The notes below the pieces were generated by a model. That model had not been told where the DNA came from and did not search any database. It was given only the letters and a program-made list of their open reading frames with translations. A stretch of DNA of 64,000 nucleotides from Acidobacteria bacterium Ga0077551. Lineage in GTDB: Bacteria; Pseudomonadota; Alphaproteobacteria; Caulobacterales; Hyphomonadaceae. The stretch lies in assembly GCA_001464545.1 (NCBI GenBank), contig LNFC01000019.1, forward strand, positions 144,076 to 208,075, in the 5' to 3' direction. Made by a program: the position numbers and the translations under genes. Numbering within the stretch: position 1 is the stretch's first letter; each line of letters starts with the position of its first letter. Shown here piece after piece: positions 8,560 to 17,737 of this stretch.

Positions 8560-8960
8560 GTAACAGAACCTTTCGGTCCGGCGCGGCGGGCCAGGGCGCA
8601 GTGCGCCTCGGTTGGCCCCGAAGGCCGGCTATGAGTTGTGAGGGATATGCCACGCCAGACGGCTCCGCGAACCGCGTGGGCGATCCGGCGAATCCTGTAT
8701 TGGCAGCGGCACAGTTGCGCATTGTTCCTTGCTTTCCGGAGCGCGCGGCCCGCTTGCCTTTCCGGGGAAGCCGGGTGGGTGCGCGCTAGAGGGAAACCTT
8801 TGGGCCAGCCCTTCCGGACAGCCACGCGAGGATAGTGCCCAATTTCGCCCGGAAATGAAAGGGCCAAATTCCGAATGGGGACGGACCCGCTGCTAAGCCG
8901 CGGTCAAGCGAAGGTTAATCTTCCCCGGTCTAAGAGGGCACGATCCGTTTTATTCACTGA
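8560..8960. other. 400-bp divergent rne/amidase intergenic region
   Basis: This gap must hold the promoters of rne (leftward) and the amidase gene (rightward). Several short open frames here have no family signature and no convincing ribosome binding site, so I see no gene. The side next to rne is GC-rich with small inverted repeats such as GCGCAGTGCGC (8598-8608), consistent with a structured rne leader; long autoregulatory leaders are known for rne in other bacteria. The amidase side is more AT-rich between about 8860 and 8960, where its promoter is most likely. Confidence 0.5.
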
Positions 8961-10184
8961 ATGCCAGGCCCGCCGAACGCCCAGATGTCGAGACCTCTGC
9001 TTATCCTGTTGATTTTACTCGGTTTCGGTTGGCTTTGGCCGGCTGCGGCGGACGTCACGCAGGTGCGAATCGTGGGCGATGGCGCGCCGACGCGGATCAC
9101 CATCTGGACGGATGTGGCCGAAACCGCCGACGGCCTCCTCACCGAGGCGTCGGGGGAACGCAAGGTTGTGTTGTTGCTCGCCCAGAACGGGTATTCTGCG
9201 GCGGGTGAAGGGACCGGCGGGGTGGAGGCCTGGTCGCTCGAGCCGGGGCGGCTGGAGTTCAAGCTCGACCGTCCGATGGCCGTTACACGTATGCTGCGCC
9301 TGCCACCGACCGGCAAGGAGCGCGCCTACCGGGTGATCCTCGATCTCGATACGATTTCGCCGGCCCGCTACACGATCTCGGCCCGGCGCGACACCAAGAA
9401 GCTCGCCAAGCTGGAGACGCAGTATGCCGAAGCGCGGACTGACGCGCTGACACAGCTGGCGGGGGCAAAGGTGACCTCCGGCCGCAAGCCCGGCGGCGGG
9501 CGCCGGCATGTGGTGGTGATCGATGCCGGTCACGGCGGCAGGGACCCCGGCGCCATGGCGCTGGCCGGCGGCAAGGAAAAGGACATCACGCTAAAGGCGG
9601 CGTTGGCGCTGAAGGACGTGCTCGATGCGGAGGGGCGGTATGACGTGCGCCTGACGCGGGATTCGGACGTCTATGTCGAACATGAAGACCGGGTGACGCT
9701 GGCCCGCAAATGGGGCGCGGAACTGTTCATCTCGCTGCATGCCGACGCGGCAGGCTCCACCAGCGTCTCCGGGGCGTCCGTCTATACGATCTCGGCGCGC
9801 GGTGAGACGCGGATCGACCGGGAAGCGACGAAGAACGACTGGAAGATCGTCATTGAGGACGGCACGCCCGAAAGGCTGAACGGCCTTCTTGAAGACCTTG
9901 TCAAACGCGAGACCAAGACCCGCTCGACAGAGTTTGCCGAATTGCTGCTGCCGCAGCTTAGCAAGGCAGGGCCAGTGCTGCGCAACACCCACCGCAATGC
10001 CGGCTTCTATGTGCTGCTGGCACCCGATGTGCCGGCGGTCCTGCTCGAGCTCGGCTTCCTGACAAATGAGGCCGACGCGAAACGGCTGCAGTCCGAGAAG
10101 GGCCGCAAGGCGGCGGTCGAGGCAATTGCAGCGGCGATTGACGATTATTTCGACCAGCAGGACCTGCGGCTCGCCTCCAACTAG
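8961..10184 (+). CDS. N-acetylmuramoyl-L-alanine amidase (AmiC-like, AMIN + Amidase_3)
   Basis: A 407-residue periplasmic amidase that cleaves the amide bond between MurNAc and the stem peptide during septum splitting. A signal peptide (hydrophobic core PLLILLILLGFGWLWPA) is followed by an AMIN-like targeting domain (about 30-140) and a zinc-dependent Amidase_3 domain (about 175-400). Expected zinc ligands and catalytic residues are visible: His in IDAGHGGRDPGA, Glu in GGKEKDITL, His in SLHADA and Glu in VLLELGFLTNEA. ATG 8985 is an alternative start just before the signal peptide core. In other alphaproteobacteria this gene is often followed by a penicillin-binding protein gene; here a TPR lipoprotein follows instead. 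Confidence 0.93.
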   Translation: MPGPPNAQMSRPLLILLILLGFGWLWPAAADVTQVRIVGDGAPTRITIWTDVAETADGLLTEASGERKVVLLLAQNGYSAAGEGTGGVEAWSLEPGRLEFKLDRPMAVTRMLRLPPTGKERAYRVILDLDTISPARYTISARRDTKKLAKLETQYAEARTDALTQLAGAKVTSGRKPGGGRRHVVVIDAGHGGRDPGAMALAGGKEKDITLKAALALKDVLDAEGRYDVRLTRDSDVYVEHEDRVTLARKWGAELFISLHADAAGSTSVSGASVYTISARGETRIDREATKNDWKIVIEDGTPERLNGLLEDLVKRETKTRSTEFAELLLPQLSKAGPVLRNTHRNAGFYVLLAPDVPAVLLELGFLTNEADAKRLQSEKGRKAAVEAIAAAIDDYFDQQDLRLASN

Positions 10185-10240
10185 GCGCGTGCGGCGCGGC
10201 GCCCCTTGCCGCGTCTGCCGGATGCTGCGAATTTCGGACC

Positions 10241-11962
10241 ATGAAAACTCACCGGCTCCTGCTGGCGCTCGCGCCGCTTCTCCTCGCTGCGGCCTGTGCC
10301 AGCGGACCTTTCTCGCGCACCTCCTATCCATCAAATGACCAGCCCGACGAGGCGCGGGCCTATGGCGACTTCATGATCGCGCGCTTCGCCGCGATGACGA
10401 ACGACCCGCAGGCGGCGACCCGGCACTACGCCTCCGCCATCGGCACAGCGCCGGAGGAGGCAGGTGTGGCCGAGCGGGCGGTGTTCTCCGCCTTGTTGGC
10501 GGGGGACTACGGCGTGGCCGCTGGCCTCGCGCGCCGCGCCAGTGACGCGGGCAGCGAGGCCGGCCTGGTGCGCCTGACCCTGGCGGTGGACGCCATCGGA
10601 CGCGGCAAGACAGACGCTGCCGTGGAGATCATCGAGGCGAGCGACCTGCGCGCCTTCAACCGCATGATCGCGCGCAACCTTGAAGCCTGGGCGCTGCTCG
10701 GCTCCGAGGGGGGCGCTGCGGCCGAGGCGATGCTGCAGAAGAACCTGACCGGCGATCCGCGCCTCGACAATGCCACCCTGCACATGATGGGCCTGGTGCA
10801 GACGGCGGCGCGCGAGGACGAGAAGGCTGCTGAGACCTTCCGTGCAATCTGGGAGTCGGGCGCGCGCCTCGCCGTCGGCGCGGAGACCTATGCGGAGCTT
10901 CTGGCGGCGCGCGGTGAGCGAGACCGGGCCATCGAGATCCTCGACCAGTTCCGCACAGAAGTCGGCCACAACGCCTCGCTGGCGGCTCTGGCGGAGCGGA
11001 TCAAGCGCGGAGACGCTATTGCGCCGAAACGGTTCACGACGCGGCAAGGCGCGGCGCTGGCGCTCTTCCTGCCGGCATCGGCCCTGATGTTCCAGACCGA
11101 TGATGATGTGGCGGCGGTCTACTTTGTGCTGGCCGTGGCGCTGGACCCCGAGCTGTACCAGGCGCGCACGCTGCTGGGGCAATCCCTGCTGCAGGGCGAG
11201 CGGCCGGAAGCTGCCATCCGTGTACTGAGCGACGTGCCGGTCAGTTCACCTTACTATGCAACCGCGCGGGCGCAGATCGCCAATGCGCTTTTGCAGGAGG
11301 ACCGGAAGGAAGAGGCGCTGGCCCTCGCCTCGGACGCGCTCAGAGCCAAGCCGGAACGCAGCCTGAAACTGCAGGTGGCTGATATCTACCGCGCGCTTGA
11401 CCGGCACCGTGAGGCCGAGACGCTGCTGAGCGAAATCATCGCCGCCGATCAAGCCGAAGGGCGCAAGGACTGGCGCGTGTTCTTCGTGCGCGGCGCCTCT
11501 CGCGAGCGGCAATCGAACTGGGCGGGCGCAGAGGCGGACCTCCAGGCCGCGCTGGACATCCAGCCGGAGAACGCGACGGTGTTGAACTATCTCGGCTATT
11601 CCTGGATCGACCGGGGTATCAAGTTGGAGGACGGGTTCGGGCTGATCCGGCAGGCCCTGATCCTGGAGCCGAATTCCGGCCATATCGTCGACAGTCTCGG
11701 CTGGGCTCATTACCGGCTCGGCCAGTATGAAGAGGCGGTGGATTATCTTGAGCGCGCGGTCACGCTGCTGCCGGGGGATGCGACGCTCAACGATCATCTG
11801 GGCGATGCCTACTGGCAGGCGGGACGGCGCAAGGAGGCAGGTTTCCAATGGAGCCGTGCGCTGAAGCTTGATCCGTCCCCGGAGGACCGCGCCAAGATCG
11901 AGAAGAAGCTGCTGACTGGGCTCGTTGCCGATCCGTCGCCGGGTTCGGCAGCGGGACGTTAA
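10241..11962 (+). CDS. TPR-repeat lipoprotein
   Basis: A 573-residue exported protein with a lipobox (LAAAC, Cys19) and tetratricopeptide repeats through most of its length. The clearest repeats are near the C terminus, for example YLGYSWIDRG, SLGWAHYRLGQYEEAVDY and HLGDAYWQAGRRKEAG. TPR proteins scaffold protein complexes, so it is probably an outer-membrane-anchored adaptor facing the periplasm. It lies between the amidase and ispE on the same strand; a homologous TPR gene next to ispE is, as I recall, common in alphaproteobacteria. The partner is unknown. The ribosome binding site is weak. Confidence 0.88.
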   Translation: MKTHRLLLALAPLLLAAACASGPFSRTSYPSNDQPDEARAYGDFMIARFAAMTNDPQAATRHYASAIGTAPEEAGVAERAVFSALLAGDYGVAAGLARRASDAGSEAGLVRLTLAVDAIGRGKTDAAVEIIEASDLRAFNRMIARNLEAWALLGSEGGAAAEAMLQKNLTGDPRLDNATLHMMGLVQTAAREDEKAAETFRAIWESGARLAVGAETYAELLAARGERDRAIEILDQFRTEVGHNASLAALAERIKRGDAIAPKRFTTRQGAALALFLPASALMFQTDDDVAAVYFVLAVALDPELYQARTLLGQSLLQGERPEAAIRVLSDVPVSSPYYATARAQIANALLQEDRKEEALALASDALRAKPERSLKLQVADIYRALDRHREAETLLSEIIAADQAEGRKDWRVFFVRGASRERQSNWAGAEADLQAALDIQPENATVLNYLGYSWIDRGIKLEDGFGLIRQALILEPNSGHIVDSLGWAHYRLGQYEEAVDYLERAVTLLPGDATLNDHLGDAYWQAGRRKEAGFQWSRALKLDPSPEDRAKIEKKLLTGLVADPSPGSAAGR

Positions 11963-11980
11963 GGTTTCAGCGGGGCCGCG

Positions 11981-12859
11981 ATGACATCTCTCAAGGCGAT
12001 GGCCGCGGCCAAGGTGAACCTGTTCCTGCATGTCGGGCTGGCAAAACCGAATGGCCGCCACGACCTCGATTCGCTGGTCGTGTTCAGTGATGATCACCTT
12101 TGCGATTATCTCGAAGCCGAACCTGCGGAGGCGCTGACGCTTGAGGTGAGTGGCCCCTTTGCGGTTGAGGCCGGCACGCTGGACGACAATCTCGTGCTGC
12201 GCGCGGCCAGGGCGTTGCAGGCAGCGTCCGGAACCGGGAAGGGCGCGCGGCTTACGTTGAAAAAGTGGCTGCCGGTGGCGGCAGGCATTGGCGGCGGTTC
12301 TTCGGATGCCGCGGCAGCGCTCCGTCTGCTGACGACCCTGTGGGAGATTGATCCAGCGCATGCATCCGCTGTCGCACCGACCCTGGGCGGTGATGTGCCG
12401 GTCGCGCTCGCCGGAGCGGCCTCCCTGATGCGCGGCGAAGGCGAACGTGTATTGCCCGTGCAAATCCCCTCGCGGCTTCCGGCGCTGCTGGTCAATCCGG
12501 GCGCCGCGTGTCCGACGGGGCCGGTATTCAGGGCCTTCGACGAGACTGGCGGCGGCAGCGCTTTCGCTGAGATCGATCCGTTTCCGTACTTCAGCGACCG
12601 CGATCAATTGACCGATTGGCTCGCGGCGCAGCGAAACGATCTGGAGGCGCCGGCGATGGCGCTGGTGCCGGAGATTGTGGAAGTGTTGGCCTTCCTGCGC
12701 GCGCAGCGCGGCGTGCGCTTGGCGCGGATGAGCGGGTCCGGTGCAACCTGCTTTGCGCTCTTCGATGCAATTTCCTTTTCTGAGATGGCGTATGTCATAT
12801 TGAAAGCGGAGAAGCCGGACTGGTGGGCCGCGCCCTGCCACCTGGGCGCTGCGCCGTGA
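11981..12859 (+). CDS. ispE: 4-diphosphocytidyl-2-C-methyl-D-erythritol kinase
   Basis: A 292-residue GHMP kinase of the non-mevalonate (MEP) isoprenoid pathway, which phosphorylates CDP-methylerythritol at the 2-hydroxyl. Visible motifs are the N-terminal AAAKVNLFLHVG with the active-site Lys, the glycine-rich ATP loop LPVAAGIGGGSSDAAA (about residue 100), the catalytic Asp in LGGDVPVA (about 136) and the C-terminal GHMP segment MSGSGATCFALF. The start could also be ATG 11999. The stop overlaps the GTG start of the next gene, so the two are translationally coupled. Its products feed the polyprenyl diphosphate synthase encoded just beyond. Confidence 0.95.
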   Translation: MTSLKAMAAAKVNLFLHVGLAKPNGRHDLDSLVVFSDDHLCDYLEAEPAEALTLEVSGPFAVEAGTLDDNLVLRAARALQAASGTGKGARLTLKKWLPVAAGIGGGSSDAAAALRLLTTLWEIDPAHASAVAPTLGGDVPVALAGAASLMRGEGERVLPVQIPSRLPALLVNPGAACPTGPVFRAFDETGGGSAFAEIDPFPYFSDRDQLTDWLAAQRNDLEAPAMALVPEIVEVLAFLRAQRGVRLARMSGSGATCFALFDAISFSEMAYVILKAEKPDWWAAPCHLGAAP

Positions 12860-13938
12860 GCCTGATCGCGATGGCCATAGTCCCGTTTGCCGTCAGCCTG
12901 TTCGTCTGTGGGCTGATGATCCGTCTCGGCCCGAAGGACGCACCGGATGGCGGGCGCAAGACGCAGGCCGCGCCAGTGCCGAGTTCCGGCGGTGTCGGCG
13001 TGCTGGCCGGGATGGCGGCGGGGCTTGCTTCACTGGCATTGATGGCTCCATCTGTGGCTGAGCCGCTTGTGGCGGCACCGATTGCGGGGATCGCGGGCTT
13101 CACGGTTTTCGCGGCGCTGCTTGGCTGGACGGATGACGTGTTCGGTCTGCCGGCCCTGACGAAGCTCGTGGCACTTCTGGGCGGCGCAGCCGCGGCTGTG
13201 GTGATCGGGCCTCAGCCCGGGACGCTCTGGATCGACGGCGCGGGGGTCACCTTGCCCTGGGCGTTGGGCGCGTTCATCGCGGTGGGTTTCATTTTCGTAA
13301 TGGCGAACGCCGTCAATTTCATGGACGGCGCCAATGGCATTGCCATGGGCACGTCGCTGATCATCCTTGCCGCGCTGGGTCTCATGCTGGTCCCCAGTTC
13401 CGTGTATTCGTCCGCTGATCAATCACCGGGCATCCTGATGGCGCTGTGTTTCATCGCCGCTGCGTCGCTCGCAGGCTTCCTTGTGTGGAACCTGCCGGGC
13501 AAGTTGTTTGCGGGGGATGCAGGCTCACTCTCCGTAGGCGGATTGATCGGCGGGGCGTCCGTGATGTTTGCGATCAACGGTCCAGCGCTGGTGCCGCTGA
13601 CACTTTGCCTGCCGATCCTGATCGATGTGTTCCTGACGCTGGCCTGGCGCGCGAGGCATGGCCGGCCCCTGATGCAGGCGCACCGGGATCATGCCTACCA
13701 GCTGTTGCTGCGCGCAGGCTGGTCGCACGGCAAGGTCGCGTGGCTCTGGTGGGGAATGACCGCAATCTGCGCCGGCGCCGTGATCGCGGGCCCGTTTGCC
13801 TCGGCAGCGGGGCTCTACGGCGCCCGCAGCTGGCCGCTGGATGTGATCGTGTTTGCGGCGTTGCTGATCGCTGGTTGCGGTTTGTGGGTGCGCCAGCGCG
13901 TCACCCTCGGACGTGAGCTTTTGGCGAGCGGGCGCTAG
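12856..13938 (+). CDS. GT4/MraY-WecA family polyprenyl-phosphate sugar-1-phosphate transferase
   Basis: A roughly 360-residue multi-spanning membrane enzyme of the family that transfers a sugar-1-phosphate from a UDP-sugar to undecaprenyl phosphate. Family motifs are present: DDVFGLPALTK in an early loop, NAVNFMDGANGIAMG with the Asp-rich active site (about residue 154), GKLFAGDAGSLSVGG (about 220) and the HRDHAYQ loop (about 276). Sequence and context fit a WecA-like O-antigen or exopolysaccharide initiator better than MraY, because no division-cluster genes are near. The GTG start at 12856 overlaps the ispE stop (GTGA); ATG 12871 is an alternative. Its stop overlaps the convergent ispB-like stop in CTAG. 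Confidence 0.88.
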   Translation: MSLIAMAIVPFAVSLFVCGLMIRLGPKDAPDGGRKTQAAPVPSSGGVGVLAGMAAGLASLALMAPSVAEPLVAAPIAGIAGFTVFAALLGWTDDVFGLPALTKLVALLGGAAAAVVIGPQPGTLWIDGAGVTLPWALGAFIAVGFIFVMANAVNFMDGANGIAMGTSLIILAALGLMLVPSSVYSSADQSPGILMALCFIAAASLAGFLVWNLPGKLFAGDAGSLSVGGLIGGASVMFAINGPALVPLTLCLPILIDVFLTLAWRARHGRPLMQAHRDHAYQLLLRAGWSHGKVAWLWWGMTAICAGAVIAGPFASAAGLYGARSWPLDVIVFAALLIAGCGLWVRQRVTLGRELLASGR

Positions 13939-14948
13939 TAGGCGCGGCTGACGCAGAAGTCTGCGAGGTCTTCCAATGCATCGCGATACCGCGACGGAGG
14001 CAGGGTGCGCAGCGCGCCCTTGGCGAGGGCGGCGTAGGCTTCGGCTTCCTGCACGGTCGCTTCAGCGGCGCCGGTGGCGCGGATCAGGTGAACCGCATGG
14101 GTGAGGTCGGAGTCTTCCTGCGTTTCGGGGTTCAGCGCGCGGTCCCAGAAAGCACGGTCCTCGTCCGAGCCGCGGCGGCGCGCGATGATGACCGGCAGGG
14201 TGATCTTGCCTTCCCGGAAATCGTCGCCGACCGATTTGCCGATGACGGAAGTTGTTCCGCCATAATCGAGCGCGTCGTCGATGATCTGGAAGGCGAGGCC
14301 GAGATTCTTGCCATAGGTGGCAAGCGCGGCGGCGTGGCCGGCGCCGGTGGTGGACAGCGCGCCGGTTTCGGCGGCAGCCTCGAACAGCGCGCCGGTCTTG
14401 GCTTCGACGATGGCCAGGTATTCCTCGGTCGGCAGGTCGCGTGCCGCCATGGCGGCGAGCTGGCGCACTTCGCCCTCTGCGATCACGGTCGAGGCGGTGG
14501 CGAGGCGGTTCAGGATGTCGAGGCTGTTGGTCTCGACCAGCAGGTTGAAGGCGCGGGCGAACAGGAAATCGCCCACAAGGATCGAGGCCTTGTTGCCCCA
14601 GATCGCCTTGGCGGCAGGCTTGCCGCGGCGTAGCGCGCTCTCATCGACGACGTCGTCGTGCAGCAGGGTGGCGGTGTGGATGAACTCGACGGCCGCCGCG
14701 AGGGCGTGGGTCGCAGCGTTCGCCTTCCCGACGGCGTTGGCCGCGATCAGGGTGATCAGCGGGCGAAGGCGCTTGCCGCCCGCCGAGACGATATAGCCGG
14801 AAAGATCAGGAATGATGGAGACCGGGCTGGCGGCGCGGGTGGCGAGCAGGTGCTCCACGGCGGCCAGATCAGCCGCCACGAGGTCCTGCATCCGGTCCAC
14901 CAGCGAAGACAACGCGGCCTTGCTCTTGGGTTTGGGGGCAAGGGTCAA
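13935..14948 (-). CDS. ispB: polyprenyl (octaprenyl-type) diphosphate synthase
   Basis: A 337-residue trans-isoprenyl diphosphate synthase. The two Asp-rich magnesium motifs are DDVVD (about 98-102, in TLLHDDVVDES) and DDALD (about 224-228, in FQIIDDALDYGG), with GGKRLRP for diphosphate binding near residue 57. Length and motifs fit long-chain (octa- to decaprenyl) synthases that make the ubiquinone side chain; exact chain length cannot be read with certainty. The start used is TTG at 14948, with GGAG upstream; an in-frame ATG at residue 20 is an alternative. It is convergent with the GT4 gene. Confidence 0.9.
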   Translation of the reverse strand: MTLAPKPKSKAALSSLVDRMQDLVAADLAAVEHLLATRAASPVSIIPDLSGYIVSAGGKRLRPLITLIAANAVGKANAATHALAAAVEFIHTATLLHDDVVDESALRRGKPAAKAIWGNKASILVGDFLFARAFNLLVETNSLDILNRLATASTVIAEGEVRQLAAMAARDLPTEEYLAIVEAKTGALFEAAAETGALSTTGAGHAAALATYGKNLGLAFQIIDDALDYGGTTSVIGKSVGDDFREGKITLPVIIARRRGSDEDRAFWDRALNPETQEDSDLTHAVHLIRATGAAEATVQEAEAYAALAKGALRTLPPSRYRDALEDLADFCVSRAY

Positions 14949-14999
14949 GGCGGAACTCCGGAGGTGGCTCTGACGTGTTAAGTTATTCTACGAGGCACA

Positions 15000-15021
15000 G
15001 GTGCCAAGGCGACGTGGCACC
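15000..15021. promoter_or_regulatory. inverted repeat in the ispB/lipoprotein divergent region
   Basis: A perfect 7-bp inverted repeat (GGTGCCA with TGGCACC) separated by 8 bases, about 50 bases upstream of the polyprenyl synthase start and 95 bases upstream of the divergent lipoprotein. It could be an operator or a leader hairpin; nothing else identifies it. The rest of the gap (14949-15116) shows no gene. Confidence 0.3.
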
Positions 15022-15116
15022 GGGCCGCATGTATTCACTCCATGACAACGCGTTCATCAACCATGATTCAGCGACAATAGCTGACACGCGGGCCCGATTC
15101 GCGCTAAATGTGGCCC

Positions 15117-15602
15117 ATGAAACACGTATTCCTGATCCCCGCCCTCGCCGTGATGGCAGCTTGCGCCACGACGCCGGTCTACGGTCCCGCCAAATCCGAA
15201 CGCGCCGAGGGCTATCTCTCGCAGCAGATCGAGACTGGCCGGCACCGCGTCTCCTATACCGACAGGGACCCGATCCGGGCCCGGAACATGGCCTTGCTGC
15301 GCGCCTCCGAGATCACCCTCACGGAGGGAAAGGACTGGTTCGAGATCACCCACGAGACGGTGGATTCGGAAGGGTCGGGCCGCAGCGGCGGGCCTTCGGT
15401 CAGCATCGGCGGCTCGGCAGGCTCGGGCGGTTATTCGGGCGTCGGGGTTGGCGTCGGCTTCGGCATCCCGCTGGGCGGGGGCAGCGTCGGCAAGGTCACG
15501 CATACACTGGAAATCGTCACCGGCGCCGGCACCAAGCCGGACAAGGCGGAAGCCTATGATGCCCGCTCGGTGGACATGAACCTGCGGGTCACTTCCGGCT
15601 GA
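15117..15602 (+). CDS. CC0125/CC1285-like small lipoprotein
   Basis: A 161-residue lipoprotein with lipobox MAAC (Cys16). The body (GRHRVSYTDRDPIRARNMALLRASEITL then KDWFEI, given here in two parts) resembles from memory the CC0125/CC1285 lipoprotein family of Caulobacter, in which a conserved strand is followed by an Ala-Leu-Leu-Arg-Ala helix. A Gly/Ser-rich low-complexity loop (about residues 85-120) follows. The start was set at ATG 15117, which gives a compact signal peptide. Function is unknown; location is probably the periplasmic face of a membrane. Its stop overlaps the start of the DUF2007 gene by one base, so it is in an operon with it. Confidence 0.8.
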   Translation: MKHVFLIPALAVMAACATTPVYGPAKSERAEGYLSQQIETGRHRVSYTDRDPIRARNMALLRASEITLTEGKDWFEITHETVDSEGSGRSGGPSVSIGGSAGSGGYSGVGVGVGFGIPLGGGSVGKVTHTLEIVTGAGTKPDKAEAYDARSVDMNLRVTSG

Positions 15603-15808
15603 TGGAAGAGGTGTTCCGGACGAAAGATCCGGTAAAACTGTCTTATGTCGAACACCTGCTGGCCGAGGCCGGCGTCGAATATTTCGTGCTCGACCGGCAT
15701 ATTTCGGCCGTTGAAGGCAGTATCGGCGTCTTTCCGCGCCGCATCCTGGTGAAGGACACCCAGCTCGCGCGGGCGCGGCTGGCCCTGGTCGGGGTAGAGC
15801 CGGGATGA
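15602..15808 (+). CDS. DUF2007 small protein
   Basis: A 68-residue protein matching the DUF2007 (putative signal-transducing protein) pattern: VEHLLAEAGVEYFVLDRHIS followed by a strand with RRILVKDTQLARARLAL. The family has a small alpha/beta (ferredoxin-like) fold and no established function. Start and stop overlap its neighbours by 1 and 4 bases, so it is tightly coupled to the TrmN6-like methyltransferase gene. I recall this gene pair as common in alphaproteobacteria. Confidence 0.85.
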   Translation: MEEVFRTKDPVKLSYVEHLLAEAGVEYFVLDRHISAVEGSIGVFPRRILVKDTQLARARLALVGVEPG

Positions 15809-16536
15809 CCGCCTCGACCCGGGACACCGTCTATCAGGGGAGGGTGACGCTCGTTCAGCCGGAGACAGGCTTCCGTGCCGGCTTCGACTCGCTGGCGCTG
15901 GCAGCCGCCTTGCCAGCCCTGGAGAAGGGCGAGGCGCTGGAACTTGGATGCGGATCCGGCGGGGCGCTGCTGCCGGCGGCGTTCCGGCTGCCCGGCGTCC
16001 GGTTTACCGGAGTTGAGCAGGATTCCGGAGCAGCGGCGCGGGCGCGCGAAGGCGCTGCGCAGAACGCGTTTGCAGAACGGATCGTCATCGAGACGGCTGA
16101 GGCCTCCGGCTGGACGGCGGCGCATGAGAACCGGTTCGACCTTGTGTTTGCGAACCCGCCTTATTTCGAGCCGGGCAAGATTTCCGCCCCCGGCGAGGGC
16201 AAGGCGGGGGCCTACATTGAGAGCCTGCCGCTCGAAGGGTGGGTGAAGGCCATGCTGTTTGCCGCCAAGCCCCGGGCGCCGGTGATCCTCATCCACCGCG
16301 CGGCCGAACTGGCGCGGTTGCTGGCCCAGCTGGACCGGCAAGCCGGGGAGATCACCGTGCTGCCGATGGCGTCCAAAGCCGATGAGCCAGCCCGGCGCGT
16401 CCTTGTGCGGGCGAGGAAGGGACTAAAGAGGGGTCCGCTGACACTGCTTGCGCCGCTGGTGACGCATGAACCGGATGGAAGCGCGCGGACGCCGTTGGCC
16501 CAGGCCATCGTCGAAGGGCTCGGGATCGACTGGTAG
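15805..16536 (+). CDS. TrmN6-like tRNA1(Val) adenine-N6 methyltransferase family protein
   Basis: A 243-residue SAM-dependent methyltransferase. Motif I is LELGCGSGGALLPAAF (about residue 45), an acidic strand end is VEQDSG, and the catalytic N6-adenine-type motif is FANPPYF (about 115). This architecture matches the YfiC/TrmN6 family, which methylates A37 of tRNA1(Val) in E. coli. The substrate here is inferred from the family only. The start ATG overlaps the DUF2007 stop (ATGA). Confidence 0.85.
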   Translation: MTASTRDTVYQGRVTLVQPETGFRAGFDSLALAAALPALEKGEALELGCGSGGALLPAAFRLPGVRFTGVEQDSGAAARAREGAAQNAFAERIVIETAEASGWTAAHENRFDLVFANPPYFEPGKISAPGEGKAGAYIESLPLEGWVKAMLFAAKPRAPVILIHRAAELARLLAQLDRQAGEITVLPMASKADEPARRVLVRARKGLKRGPLTLLAPLVTHEPDGSARTPLAQAIVEGLGIDW

Positions 16537-16609
16537 CGGTTCGATTTAGTTTGCAATACGGGCGCCGGGACCCAACCTCAGGTTTGGGGGACACCAGAGG
16601 ACACGCGCC

Positions 16610-16720
16610 ATGTTTACATTCCTCTTCATCGGCAGCCTGATCGCGGGCGTTGCGATCGCCTGGATCGGCTGGTTTGGCCAACGCGACCACAACAACCCGC
16701 GCGACCCGAAGGAAAAGTGA
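16610..16720 (+). CDS. 36-residue single-pass membrane microprotein
   Basis: This short frame encodes 36 residues: one hydrophobic helix (FIGSLIAGVAIAWIGWFG, about residues 6-23) and a charged tail rich in Asp, Asn, Pro, Arg and Lys. The ATG is preceded by AGAGGA (16596-16601) at a suitable distance, and the frame fits the gap between the methyltransferase and glyQ. I know no family for it. An imperfect hairpin (CCCAACC with GGTTTGGG, 16571-16589) lies just upstream. Hydrophobicity plus the ribosome binding site are the only support. Confidence 0.55.
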   Translation: MFTFLFIGSLIAGVAIAWIGWFGQRDHNNPRDPKEK

Positions 16721-16782
16721 GACCGGTTGCGTGGCCGCGGGCTTGGCGCTAGGCCGGGATTTCCCAGACCGGTGAGCCCTCC

Positions 16783-17682
16783 ATGCCTGCGTCCCCCCAA
16801 ACTCCGAAAGCCCATGCCAAACCGAAATCCTTCCAGGACCTGATCCTGACGCTGCAATCCTATTGGGCGGCGCAAGGCTGCGCGATCCTGCAGCCCTACG
16901 ACATGGAAGTCGGCGCCGGGACGCTGCACCCGGCGACGGTACTGCGCGCTCTGGGCCCGAAGAACTGGCGCGCGGCTTACGTGCAGCCTTCCCGCCGTCC
17001 GAAAGACGGGCGCTACGGCGAGAACCCCAACCGGCTCGGCCACTATTACCAGTTCCAGGTGATCCTGAAGCCGAACCCGGTAAACCTGCAGGACCTCTAT
17101 CTCGAGAGCCTCTACCGGATCGGGATCGACCCGATGGTGCACGACATCCGCTTCGTGGAAGATGACTGGGAGAACCCGACAGTCGGCGCCTGGGGCCTCG
17201 GCTGGGAAGTCTGGTGCGACGGGATGGAAGTGTCCCAGTACACCTACTTCCAGCAGGTCGGCGGGCTGGATGTCGCGCCGGTCTCGGGCGAGCTGACCTA
17301 TGGCCTCGAGCGCCTCGCGATGTACGTCTTCGGCGTCGACCGGGTGTACGATCTGCCCTTCAACGATCCCGCCTCTGCCGTACCGCTGACCTATGGCGAC
17401 GTGTTTCTGGAGAACGAGCGCCAGCAGAGCGCGTTCAATTTCGAACATTCGGATGTCGAGATGCTGAAGCGCTGGTTTGCCGATTGCGAGAACCAGTCGA
17501 ACGCCCTGCGCGCGGCGGGCAAGCCGCTACCGGCGTATGACTACGCGCTGAAAGCCTCGCATACGTTCAACCTGATCGATGCGCGCGGCGCGATTTCGCC
17601 GACCGAGCGCCAAGCCTACATCGCACGCGTGCGAGACCTGGCGCGCGGCGCAGCGGCGCAGTGGGCGGAAGCGCAAGGCTGA
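16783..17682 (+). CDS. glyQ: glycyl-tRNA synthetase alpha subunit
   Basis: A 299-residue class II aminoacyl-tRNA synthetase catalytic subunit of the bacterial alpha2beta2 glycyl enzyme. Nearly invariant stretches are visible: [64 protein letters not shown] and [19 protein letters not shown]. It activates glycine and pairs with the glyS beta subunit for tRNA binding. Unusually, the beta subunit gene is not adjacent: two small genes and a large palindrome lie between. Confidence 0.98.
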   Translation: MPASPQTPKAHAKPKSFQDLILTLQSYWAAQGCAILQPYDMEVGAGTLHPATVLRALGPKNWRAAYVQPSRRPKDGRYGENPNRLGHYYQFQVILKPNPVNLQDLYLESLYRIGIDPMVHDIRFVEDDWENPTVGAWGLGWEVWCDGMEVSQYTYFQQVGGLDVAPVSGELTYGLERLAMYVFGVDRVYDLPFNDPASAVPLTYGDVFLENERQQSAFNFEHSDVEMLKRWFADCENQSNALRAAGKPLPAYDYALKASHTFNLIDARGAISPTERQAYIARVRDLARGAAAQWAEAQG

Positions 17683-17737
17683 GGTGGCTCGCCTTTTGGT
17701 ACTCTGTCTCTAGGTGACGGATTTTGGAGGACAAACC

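Noticed and set aside
8556..8867. 103-codon minus-strand frame in the rne leader
   Set aside because: It overlaps the rne start in another frame and has a composition like random high-GC sequence; it is better explained as untranslated leader.
11246..12841. 531-codon minus-strand frame opposite the TPR and ispE genes
   Set aside because: It covers two well-supported genes on the other strand and its translation is Arg/Gln/His-rich without any domain.
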